A DNA stretch of 64,000 nucleotides, from assembly GCA_028023455.1 (NCBI GenBank), contig JAQFVV010000230.1:186001-250000 (forward strand), given 5' to 3'. The stretch is from Epiperipatus broadwayi. Lineage: Eukaryota; Onychophora; Udeonychophora; Euonychophora; Peripatidae. The notes under the pieces were generated by a model. It saw nothing but the letters and a program-made list of their open reading frames with translations. It did not search any database and had not been told where the DNA came from. The position numbers and the translations under genes are program-made. This document shows, piece after piece, positions 20,096 through 30,300 of this stretch (its first letter is position 1; every line of letters starts with the position of its first letter).

Positions 20096-22268
20096 CACTG
20101 TACACAATGCAGAGAAAAATATCTAAATCCATATATATGTACAGTGGTAATCACTAGAATTAATCAAACTGCCGAACATATAAATAAAACTTCATATTAT
20201 ACCTAAATGGATCATTTTACAAATGCATGCATGCACAAGAATAACTATCTCTTTACTTTTAGATGTGTATGATATAAATAAAAAAAACTGCTAATAATTT
20301 AAACAGCTCAATCCTTTAAGTATATAAATACATTTGTGTGTGTCAAGTACAATAGGTAATAATGATTTCAAAAGTTCTATGGCAATCTTATTTATTAAAA
20401 ATTAGATATTAAAAAAACAGTCAATTTAGATTTTTAAACTTAACATCTGATTGGCTGTCTGAGAAGCAACAGTAGGCACATGTAAGAGATTGGCAACCTC
20501 TCAATTTATTATCGATTAAACTTAGTATTATTTTTTAAAAATTCTTACTAAAGTAATCTAGATTGTCAAAAGTAATTGTGAAAGTGAGGGGGAAGGAAAA
20601 AGCTTGCTTTAAATTCTTTCAAATAACTTTCTTTTAAAACTTTATGAGGGGAAATAAAAAAATAAAATATTATTAAATTAACTCATTTAGATTAAATAAT
20701 CTATCAACTGTCAATTACAACAGGGTTTTAAATAGAAAAATTTACTAAGACTAATATTTAAAAAATATGATAATACATTAAAGATATATAAAATAGACAA
20801 AAGTAGGCATATAAAAAATTACATTCTATCTTATGTCACTGGCTTACTGGTAATATCTTAATAATAGCTTATATGAAAAGTTTTTACCTTCAGTACAGAG
20901 AGAATTGGGTAAAAAGTTATTAATTTCAGGAAAAATTGATTATTTAAATGTGTACATATGCCAACTTGTCAATATTAGTTATATCTTCTTTCTTGTTTCA
21001 TTGATTAAGTATTGGAGTTATATGGCCCTGAAATTGCCTCAATAGTCTCTTAGATAGTAAGAGGTGACTGGTGTGAGTTAGAAGGCAAGGTTAATATATG
21101 ATGGCTGTAGGTGTATGCTGGAGAGTGGAGTTCATTTTCTGGTGCTTTAGCAGCACATAGCATAGACAAGGTTACTGGAAAAAGTACTGTGTTCATCATC
21201 TAGTTGGGCTTTGATAAACTGCAGCAGAATCACAGTTCAAGTTAGACTAGAATCAAATCTATAATGCTGAGTAGAAAATCAGAATAACTGAGAGCAGAAT
21301 CTGAGTAAGCAGAGTGTAAACGCAGAGTAAATTATCATTTTGAGCTCATCTTTTTATAGACTTCAAGTTAATTGTTCAGCCCACTCAAGAATATCAAGAA
21401 TTTCTACTAATTAGCAAGTCAGTGATTATATTTTTAAACCCAAATAAGCCTGAAATTTTTAATTAAGGAATTTGCCAAATTTATAGTTAAATCAATCTGA
21501 AATTTTACAGAAAACAAATATAAAATCAGAACAATACTTAATAAAGGGGGAAAAAAGATTTTGTTAAAATTTTAATTAATACAGTGAACTGATTAATAAT
21601 TGATAAAGAGTTTTAAGATTAAGTATTGTTCCTGAAATATATAAAACAAATCTTTTACAAATTGGTAACAAATTTGGCTGCAAAGTGCACATTTTTATTC
21701 TTTTTACAATTAAATAAACTGACCCAACATTATAAACATTTTTTCTCTGTTATTACCACACCTAAAAAAACACAACTTAAAGTTGAAATTAAATATGTTC
21801 TAGGCCAACAATACAAATTTGCACTTCAATTAAATATTGAGATGGCAAAACTCTATCACAACATATTTATGTAAGTTGTATTTAATTACAACTCATCTAC
21901 AGTGAACTTGGATTCAGATCAACTAAAAGATCAAACTGAATGTAAAGTAGTTTTGGTACAATTTATCACATCCATGTTTTGAGAGAAGATATAGAAAGAA
22001 TCAATTAAATATGAGCTATTATTTTTTGAATTTAGAATATTTAAAAAGATCTTGATTTTAAAAACATTTCTATAATGATTCAGCTTTGGACTGTCATGAT
22101 ATAGATCCAGAAATATTGTCATATTCTGAAAAACATTTATCAAACTGCAAAGCAATGATTTGGTCACATGGTAATACTAAGAAGATTAATCTTCACAAGG
22201 GTAACATCAGGTTAATTCTTTATTTCCAAAACATTTTGCAGCAGTTTTTCAAAATGTATTTTTTTTAC
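20096..22268. other. AT-rich spacer with a hAT-like end
   Basis: At 20445-20500, TCTGATTGGCTGTCTGAGAA and GAGATTGGCAACCTCTC look like one terminus of a hAT element (in reverse, a GAGGTTGCCAATCTC end), but no partner end was found. A GC-richer stretch at 21010-21340 has no recognisable frame. Short frames at 21626-22271 have no motifs. Confidence 0.4.
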
Positions 22269-22345
22269 TAAGGCAATAAACCTAAAGCATGTGCGGTTGA
22301 AAATGCAAAGGTAGGGACCTCTACAGGTCTAAGGAGTAAAAATAA
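22269..22345. repeat. Family C relic (single arm)
   Basis: TAAGGCAATAAACCTAAAGC, then GTGCGGTTGAAAATGC and GTAGGGACCTCTACAGGTCT match the left arm and loop of the family C foldbacks at 5728 and 58488 with substitutions. The opposite arm is absent. It lies just upstream of the RTE palm fragment. Confidence 0.55.
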
Positions 22346-22670
22346 ATAAAGATTATTTAAATCCTTTAGATTTTGCAGACAATGCAAATAATGTTTCAAA
22401 GCTCGGGAAATGTTGCTAGAATTATCAAATGAAAGCAAGAAAGTAGAACTGAAGATAAATTTTAAAAATATTAAAGTAATGTTGAGTAGATTTTCTTAGA
22501 AGAAAACAAATATTGATAATTATGAATTTAAAAAAGAACTAATATGAATAAATATCTTGGTCATATTTTTAATACAGATGAAAATATGATAGATGAAATG
22601 ACATACAACGGTCAAATGTCAGTATAAAAATATTTGTCCACAATGTTGTTTGTCATACACATATACTTAA

Positions 22671-22761
22671 TATAATAATTAATTCAAATAAGATTGAAAT
22701 AAACAACAACTAATTATAATTAGTTATTTGTTTCAATCTTATTTAAATTGATTATTATATA
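22671..22761. mobile_element. 91-bp foldback hairpin
   Basis: Arms 22671-22715 and 22717-22761 are almost perfect reverse complements (TCAAATAAGATTGAAATAAA with a TTTGTTTCAATCTTATTTAA mirror), with essentially no loop. It interrupts the RTE copy after VCHTHI. No coding content. Confidence 0.7.
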
Positions 22762-22794
22762 CATAATATTTTTTCTACGTAATATATAATATCT

Positions 22795-22885
22795 TTTCTG
22801 TATGTGTATGGTCATGTGTATCAGTAGTATGAGATAGTGTGGATAGTGAAGTGTCTTGAAAGTCTGAGTTCAAATACCCTATATT
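22795..22885 (-). repeat. Family A fragment (tRNA-like end)
   Basis: Only the end GTGTATGGTCATGTGTATCA to GAGTTCAAATACCC is kept. It lies head to tail with the complete copy that follows. Confidence 0.75.
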
Positions 22886-22964
22886 TACAATTAGGTTCCA
22901 GTTTTAAGAGTGCTTGTTATTTCAAATCGTACATATTAAAACCTGCATTCTGCCCATCCCTCTA

Positions 22965-23362
22965 TGTATTTAATTGGATACTGTCCTATGCGTGAGGGGT
23001 CAGAGTGACTTCAGGTCAACATGGATATAACAATATTGGCATCAGCATGGGATTTGGGAATTCTATCATCAGATTTTCAGTGGAATGGATAGCTGAAGAG
23101 TTGGAGGTTGGAGTAGGTTGAAGCCTGTCCATTAAAGTGTAAGGATTTTCTATCTTAATATAAAATGAGCATTGATTATATATATATATATGTATGGGAG
23201 ATGGTAATCTGGACCAACTGATGAGTGCTGGTTTAGCACAAAGTACATATATTGGTGATTATTTATCTTGTCTGCATGTGAGTGGTCATGTGTATCTGTA
23301 GTATGAGATAGTGTGGATAGTGAATTGGCTTGAAAGTCTGAGTTCAAATCCCCTATATTTAT
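22965..23362 (-). repeat. Family A repeat, best-preserved copy
   Basis: Starts near CTCTATGTATTTAATTGGAT, contains GTGAGGGGTCAGAGTGACTT, ATGGGATTTGGGAATTC, GGTAATCTGGACCAACTGAT and ends GTCTGAGTTCAAATCCCCTA. Useful as a family reference. It sits inside the RTE copy. Confidence 0.8.
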
Positions 23363-23835
23363 ATACATAGATTAAATTAATCATAGAATAAAATCTGAAT
23401 GGACTATTTTTTGCTAAAAGTAGCTTAATATTAAAAGGAAATATACATGTTGGAAAAAATAAGGTTTTAAATGTGTTTTAGTTGTTTTCGCTTATGGATT
23501 TGAGAGATGGTCACTTAACAAAAGAACAATTCAAAGCAATAATAAAAGAAAATTCAAAGTGAACAACAGGTATTGAACTGGAATGGAACTTGTCTAGACA
23601 CATTATTAGAAGTGGTAATAAAAGATGGTTGGATCCTAAGTGACTGTAAAAGATCTAGAAAGAAACAACATGTAAGATGAATGGACGAAATGAGGAAGTT
23701 TGTTGTATGTTGCTGAGAAAAGAAACTATGGATCAGGGGAAAGTGAATTACTCTTGGTAACACCCGTCATTCTGCAGTTGATCGATAATGACTGAAAATA
23801 CTATGATGATGAAGATCTCTAAACCTCAGACGTGA

Positions 23836-24168
23836 AGTTACCATCTCTATGCACTGTTTGTTTTTCTTATAAATGTAGATAAAGTTTTTATAACGATTTT
23901 AATTATAAAATAACTTCTAAATGACAGAATGAGAAATAATATATCACATAGTTTAAATAAATTATATGCGATTGTCAAAGTAGTTAAAAAAGATTTATGG
24001 TGTTTAAAATTAAGTTCTTTAATTTAAATTTTTTTCTTTGTTGAAGTGTTTTCTTATCAAGTGGTCAAATTTAATAAATTGCTGTCAAAAGTATTCTCAA
24101 GGGCACTTTAGTTATTTTGGCCACAGTATCGATTATTTAAAGAACATACAAGTTTCTGCTGCCACAGA
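23836..24168. other. AT-rich spacer
   Basis: Nothing recognised. Confidence 0.4.
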
Positions 24169-24295
24169 TAAATAATGGATTGTAGTTCGACGAATCTTAA
24201 ATCGATCCAGTTAAAATTTTATTAATGACATGTATGTCTGAATATTAGCGAGACAGCACGTTATGAGCATGCGCGAAATGATTTTTTTTTTTTAA
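24169..24295 (+). repeat. Family H repeat, copy 1
   Basis: ATAAATAATGGATTGTAGTT, GAATCTTAAATCGATCCAGT, TGTATGTCTGAATATTAGCG and TTATGAGCATGCGCG recur in the same order at 25158-25275 with about a fifth of the positions changed by eye. Function unknown. Confidence 0.6.
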
Positions 24296-24618
24296 AAGAA
24301 TACAGTATATGTATGTAAATCATTAAGCCGACGCAAAAAAGCAAGACTTAAAATAAAAAATCTAAATGAGCATTGCAAAAAAAACAAAACAATAATATAT
24401 CTTTTATATTTTAATCAGTTAAACTGAAATATAAAAACTAGATGTATAGCACAAAGGCAGAAACAAATAACGTATAACTAGAAATGGTTGAGTAGATTAA
24501 GTTTAAAATCTCAAATATTATTTTTTTACACGAAAAATTATTGTTAATACAACATTTTTATACTATTGTTATTTACATAAATGTGTAAGTAATGTGGTTT
24601 TAATACATTCTCTTTGGA

Positions 24619-24700
24619 TCAGAAATTCTTAACCAGGGCTTCATGGAACCCCAACGGGGCGTGAGCTTGAATTGAAAAAGATCTACGTATCTTTATTTTT
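24619..24700 (+). repeat. hAT-like terminus, single end
   Basis: CAGAAATTCTTAACCAGGGC followed by TTCATGGAACCCC has the form of one hAT end. The element probably extends rightwards to about 24970 (GGAGTCTGAGGAGC), but no closing end or duplication was located. Confidence 0.45.
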
Positions 24701-25157
24701 TATGACCTCTAATTGAAATCTAGCATTTCATATACTTACAAATGTAGGAAATAAAATATAATCGTACTTATATTACATTACGGTTGTTGCATATCATGAA
24801 AAATAACTTACACATATTTTGAAATCGGGGTAGTTATTGAACCTATTATACTACACGTGAGCATAATGTCATAAAACTAACTGCCACTATATTCTGAGAA
24901 AGTGTCCATAGTTTTTAAGTGACTGGCAAAGGAGTCTGAGGAGCAAGTTTCCTGTGTAGGCCATATTTTCAGAGATAATGTTAGTCAAGAATCCCTCCTA
25001 GAAAGTAAATTCATCTACTTTTTATTTCTTTTCAGTACAGACTCATTTCTTCTATTACTTTTCCCATTCTTGCTAATACCATTAACCCACTTCTTCATAC
25101 AATCTATGAATAGCAGAATAAAAGTAAAAATTGACTTTTGAGTAAAAACAATCTAAA
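24701..25157. other. Unassigned DNA, possibly interior of the hAT-like piece
   Basis: No frame or repeat recognised. Confidence 0.35.
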
Positions 25158-25275
25158 TCTGCAGACCAATAATAGATTGCAGTTTGAAAAATCTTAAATC
25201 AATTCAGTTTAAACACACATATCTGAATTTCACTTAGTCAGCAAAATGTGAGCATGCATGCACTGCAATTTTTTT
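25158..25275 (+). repeat. Family H repeat, copy 2
   Basis: Direct repeat of 24169-24295, ending GTGAGCATGCATGCACTGCA; the flanking DNA differs. Confidence 0.6.
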
Positions 25276-25429
25276 ATATAGTATGTATATATTTAATACT
25301 CTTCTACCATCTCAACCTAAACCACATCTCCATTTTTTTTTAATATCTACATTTCATGTCTTCATAGTAAGCTTTTTCTAGTTTTGCAATATAGCCTTAC
25401 TTTTTTTAATATTCTTATATAACTTTAAA

Positions 25430-25595
25430 CTACAAAAAAATCAAGTCAGACATCACATGACCTAATTTAAACAAGCTTGTATTACAAATGTTATATAAAG
25501 AGCTTGCAAATAAGCTCTTAACAAACTTCTGGGGTTAGGGATATTCTGCAAAGCTTGTGAAGAGCTTATTTTCGAGCTCTTTATATAACATAACT
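25430..25595. mobile_element. Family E foldback with attached module
   Basis: 25489-25590 is an inverted repeat (TGTTATATAAAGAGCTTGCA with AATAAGCTCTT on the left and the mirror on the right). To its left, AAAAAAATCAAGTCAGACAT with CACATGACCTAATTT is a module that also occurs in the loop and flank of the 57-kb palindrome. Confidence 0.7.
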
Positions 25596-26382
25596 TTAAC
25601 TACTTTTGTATTATGGTGGTTACTAGTGACATCTGTCTTCCAACTCTAAAAGCCAAAACATAAGTAATAAGTAAAATCAATGGACATTAGATGGCAGTGT
25701 AAGCCAGACTTTTATCAATTTCAAGCTAATATTCCTACTTTTGGTAGAAAGCATTAGATTTACATTATTCTCTGCCTAGTAGTCATCTTTAATTTATTCC
25801 TTAATATTCAAAATCACTATAATAAAAAATATAACACTTGAAACATTTTGACAAACAAGATAATCAGTCTTATCTCAGCATTGGTCTGACACTAGAGCCA
25901 AGTACCATGCATTTTAATGACATTAGTTTTAGGTGAACGGCAGGAACTTTTGATCCTTTGCTGAAAAAGTGGTAATTATTGAATAAGAAAATATACACAA
26001 ACTGTTTCAGTGAAAAAGTGACTGATTCTCTCTCTCTCCAAGGTACTTGCAGTGCCATCTCTGAATCAACACAGAAAAATGTTAAAGTGCTTAGAAATAT
26101 CTGTATCATATGTCACAGTATAAAATGTAATAATATGTTTTGTATCTTTTCTTGTCATCATGAAATCTTGCAAACTACTTGAAATCATTCTTGCAACTAA
26201 TAGCTTCATTGTCACACACATTTTAGACCATTTTAAGTGTTTTGTCCAATTTAAAACAAAATTGCATTGTCCCATTCTTGGGTAAAGTACAAAATACACT
26301 GTAGAAATGATACTGGAAAATAGCTAAAAAAATATAGAAAAAATCAATACATGTGATATCTTTTAGAATAAATAAAAATATC
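25596..26382. other. Unassigned DNA with overlapping open frames
   Basis: Minus frames at 25870-26109 (79 codons) and 26066-26299 (77 codons) overlap and are less AT-skewed than the surroundings. I recognise no family. They may be remnants of a transposase, but nothing I can see shows this. Confidence 0.3.
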
Positions 26383-26490
26383 TAGTCAAGCGTTGATGGT
26401 CGAGTGGTCAGCACAGCTGCCTTACCAAGCAGTTGTTCCGGGTTCGCGGGTTCGCTTCCCGACCGATGCTTTGACACATGAAAAAAAAAG
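26383..26490 (+). mobile_element. tRNA-derived SINE, copy 2
   Basis: Starts TAGTCAAGCGTTGATGGTCG, has the CTGCCTTACCAAGCAG anticodon arm, and a T arm in which CGGGTTCG is present twice. Ends GACCGATGCTTTGACACATG and an A-run. The T-arm duplication also appears, mutated, in the 41.6-kb copy, so it marks a subfamily. Confidence 0.8.
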
Positions 26491-27182
26491 AACTAAACAT
26501 AAAATAATTTACATATATAATACTAATTCTAAAATATAACAATTAGAGAAAATCGTAACAAGTTTGAGCTGCGAAAGTCTAAGGATCTCAAATTTCAAAT
26601 TCCTCCACTTACTGCAACAAATTATATAGTCATGAATTAGGACTTACAAGATTAAAATGATAGTTATATTATAAACCGAGAAAATTGAGGTCAAATTCTT
26701 ACAGCAAAACATTTCTGCTCTTAATTATGAAAGACTTTGTAAAATATTGGTTATTTTTTTTAGCCTATACAGCCTAAACATTAAGTTTAATGTCTAGATA
26801 AAGCTTAGACTTTTTTTTCTGCTATCTAAATTTAAGATTTTTTTTTCCAGCTAAACAACTCAGTTATTCGTTGGTAAATGGATATCTTGCAATATATTCT
26901 CAGTGATTAAATAAAAAAGAGAACATAATCTTTGCAGAGGACTATTTTACTTTTTGATATCATATATCTGTATGTGTGAATATATTAAATAAAATGTAAA
27001 TACTAGACCACTAATGGAGTTGCTCATTATCATAAGTATATGTTTCTTAATCTTAAGGCATGTTTCGTTCATTTCTATGGCAGTGCTACCAAGCAATAAA
27101 AAAATATTAATTAATAAATTTATAAAACATATTTAATAACTGAAGTACAGGCTTATTATATATCTGTATCAATATATTTAAT
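26491..27182. other. AT-rich spacer
   Basis: Nothing recognised. Confidence 0.4.
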
Positions 27183-27530
27183 ACATAAGGTATATGAGCA
27201 CAGACTTTCATATAACCCATCACTCTCCATTCTATCTCAAATTACTGATATATTTGAACACATATATGTCGAAAAGATAAATAATCACCAATATCCCTAT
27301 TTCATGCTAAAACAGCAATCATCAGTTGGTCCAGATTATCATCTCTACACATATATGCAATAAGTGCTCAGGTATATATTAAGATAGCCAATCATAGTTT
27401 AATGGACAGACTTAAATCCATTCCACACTCCAACTCTTCAACCGTCTATCCAATTGAAAATCTGATAATAGAACGCTCAAAGACCACCCTGAGGTTGAGA
27501 GACTTGTCACACCCATATTTAAAAAAGTTA
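27183..27530 (+). repeat. Family A repeat
   Basis: Very similar to the 3300-3655 copy, including the start GGTATATGAGCACAGACTTT. The shared, changed start (GAGCACAGACTTTCA in place of GAACTCAGACTTTCA) suggests a subfamily. A frame at 27402-27599 is a chance reading. Confidence 0.8.
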
Positions 27531-28387
27531 TTCTTTATATACGATCATTATCAACTTAATATAACTAAATTGTTAAATTGTAATGAATTTATGAATTAAT
27601 AAGTTATCTTATATCATGCCTATTTAAATAAAACTACTGCATTAAATGCTTGATCATTGCTTGAATTGCCATGCAACTGACAATTTAATAGTTTGTTTTT
27701 GCTCTGATCAAATAGTACTAGCAATAAGAGTAACTAGCTGAAGAGCATAATAATCCTGGTTAGATTATTCTGAAAAAACTAAAGGAAAAAAAAGGGGGGA
27801 GCCTGTTAAAATATTTATAAATATTATCTTATAAGAACAGTTCTTTTCATTCTACTCAAGAAATATCTATTGTAAGATTGAGTAATCATTGGACACAAGA
27901 TATACTGCTATAAAATTGCCAGTTTCTGGCATTTGTCTTCATCAGAGAAGACTAGAATTCAAAGCTGAAACTAATGAACATATGCATCTATTAAGACATG
28001 TGATACTTTTTTTACTATATAGTAGATAAAATAGTCTTATCTTAACATTTTCTCTCAGAAAATAGTAGTGAAGAATAAAACCTTATTTAGTAGTGTTATC
28101 AATTTTCAGATGGTGATGTGAAGGTTTTTCTCTTCTTGTTTTATCCTCTAGGCAAGAATAGTTAGATATTTATTTATCAGCTAATCAGAAATTGGATGTT
28201 TTTTTTTTTTTACATAAACAACCCAGCTAACTATCCAATTCATCATTTTTCAACATTGGTATTCAATTTTGACTAATGTTTTCAACTGATGTTAGTTGAT
28301 AATGGGATCGTGTAATGTTTGCAGTAGATTGAGCACAACATGTTTAACCAAATAGAACTTTTTCATATTTTTGTTGGCTTGTTTCAG
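27531..28387. other. AT-rich spacer
   Basis: No gene recognised; G-run AAAAAAGGGGGG at 27788. Confidence 0.4.
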
Positions 28388-28740
28388 TGCAAGCCAGAGT
28401 AATCAATGGATGCAGGAAGTTTGAACATAAAATCCCTATCTAGTGCCTACTTATCCAATAGCACCAAATTAGTTTCTAGCTTGTAATTTTCATCAATGAG
28501 GAGCCTTGGATCTGAGAGCACTGCACTTAGATCTCTTCCACTGATGAAACCTCCCTGATGAAGGCTACAAGCTAGAAACATCTGAGAATATTGGATGAGT
28601 AGGCTCTAGATTTATGGACAAACCTTCCTGCATCCATTGATTATTCTGCCTTACACTGATTGGCACTGCTGTATGGAAAGTTTTACCTCTGTGTAAACAT
28701 CTTTTGTAAGCATAAAGAATGGTAATCATGTGATGTTTAG
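28388..28740 (+). repeat. Family B hairpin repeat
   Basis: Both arms and part of the loop are kept (GAGCCTTGGATCTGAGAGCA), the tail reads GGTAATCATGTGATGTTTAG. Lacks the first 40 bases of the consensus. Confidence 0.75.
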
Positions 28741-29494
28741 TGGTTTAATCCAAATTGTAGAAAGTATTTTTATTAATTGTGTGATTGGATTAAAGTTTTT
28801 GGATATAAGTTCACTTTATTTGTAATCTCTAACATTATTTGATTGCTATTTGTTTGTTTTTTTCTTTTTTTTTTTTCATTCTTACTATCACCTACATTTT
28901 TAAATTTAATCCCACTTTTTTTTTCATTTTTGCAGCAGTGCTAGATATCTATATGACTATGTGAGATAACCTACTAGAACATATTTTCATTTGCTTGAGT
29001 AACTTACTGGAACACATTTCTATTCATTTGTTTTTTATGATTTATTAATTTTGATAAATCCTAATCCAAAATAGGCTATGCAAATGAAATATAAAGTATA
29101 ATTCTAATGTTTTATTATTCTAGGTTAAAATTATAATTCTAATGTTGACATGTTATTTTTTTCATTTGTCAAAAGTTACACTTAAAATAATTGTTAGGAA
29201 TAACCTCTTTAGAAAGCTAGCTATCATTACTCGGAGTGGTGATGCAAACAATTCTTTTGAACTTCCTTAGTTATAATGTTCAACTAGTAATTAATGTACT
29301 CCTGTTTGGAAATAAATCATCCATATCAAATTTCTCTATACTCAAATATTCCCTATGAGAAATATTGATACATTAAGACTATTCCTTTGAAGTGACTTCC
29401 TGGGGTTTTTTCCACATTGCCTTCCAATATATCTTAGATCTCACAGAAAATGTATATAAAGTTGATGAGTAGATCATTCTTTATGCTTACATGA
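28741..29494. other. AT-rich spacer
   Basis: Nothing recognised. Confidence 0.4.
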
Positions 29495-29695
29495 GCTGTT
29501 TAAGATCTAGGTACAGTGCTCTCAGATCCAAGGCTCTTCACTGATGAAAGCCACAAGCTAGAAACTGGTCTAAGGATATTGGATGAATAGGCACTAGATA
29601 GGGATTTTATGCACAAGTCTTTTTGCATCCATTGATTACTCTGGCTTGCACTGAGTGGCACTACTGTATGGAGAGTTTTGCCTCTTATGAATAGA
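29495..29695 (-). repeat. Family B fragment (one arm and part of loop)
   Basis: From AAGATCTAGGTACAGTGCTC to GGAGAGTTTTGCCTC. The other arm is missing. The 81-codon minus frame here is the repeat read through and not a gene. Confidence 0.7.
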
Positions 29696-30238
29696 TCAGA
29701 GTTACTAAGATATCCCAAGATATAAATCAAGTTGTAGCTTCTCAATTTAAAACCCGTCCTAAGTCATAATTCTTTTTTTAATTTTTCAACCAAGAATCTA
29801 TAATTGAAGAATTTTTGGCATAAAAAAGAAGTTCAAACCAAATTTATGTTTTGAGATACAATATTAGAGCCAACTGGATTCATTCTTTGTCGACATAACT
29901 GGAATCTCATCAACAGATTTAAGACAACCCATGGTTGTTGTGTTCAGTCATCCCTTAGTAAAATTTAACACTCCCTGATCTATATAGACATGATCAATCA
30001 TAAACAATGAATTACATAATGATTATCAATTTTATAATTATAGGAACAGAAATAAAAACTTAATAAAGCCATTAATAAATCTTTCTTCTAATTGGAAGCG
30101 TTACTGCTTTTTTATGAGATTTATGTAATAGTTAAGCTGTCTAAAAAAATCATATATTAAATAAAATTTGGTTTGCTTTTACTTTCAGCTGCTAAGTTTA
30201 AACAACAAGCTATCTATCATTTTTTTTAAATACATCAT
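29696..30238. other. AT-rich spacer
   Basis: Nothing recognised. Confidence 0.4.
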
Positions 30239-30300
30239 ATATATTATTTCACATCTGATCCATTTAAGATATTAAGTGGATGAGATGTGAAATAATATAT
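30239..30300. repeat. Near-perfect 62-nt hairpin
   Basis: Arms of 29 bases (30239-30267, 30272-30300) differ at two positions, around a 4-base GATA loop. The size is that of a microRNA-precursor-like stem, but also of a short foldback element. No second copy was seen. Confidence 0.7.

Larger units (their letters stand above)
22346..23835 (+). mobile_element. RTE-like LINE copy split by a hairpin and two family A repeats
   Basis: Plus-strand protein blocks run in order RFADNANNVSKLG (catalytic FADD region), then a KVELKINFKNIKVM block, then NILVIF for the usual YLGH.., MIDE and NVSIKIFVHNVVCHTHI up to about 22665. The insertions follow. The protein resumes at about 23385 with RIKSEWTIFAKSSLILKGNI, a YGFERWSLNK block, LEWNLSRHIIRSGNKRWLDP, a DLERNN patch and a VELLLVTPVILQLIDND end, closing with a GATGATGAAG tail at 23803. 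The order and the tail identify an RTE-type element. Stops are frequent. Confidence 0.75.

Noticed and set aside
29500-29745. An 81-codon minus-strand gene
   Set aside because: It is a reading of a family B repeat arm; other copies have stops and indels there.
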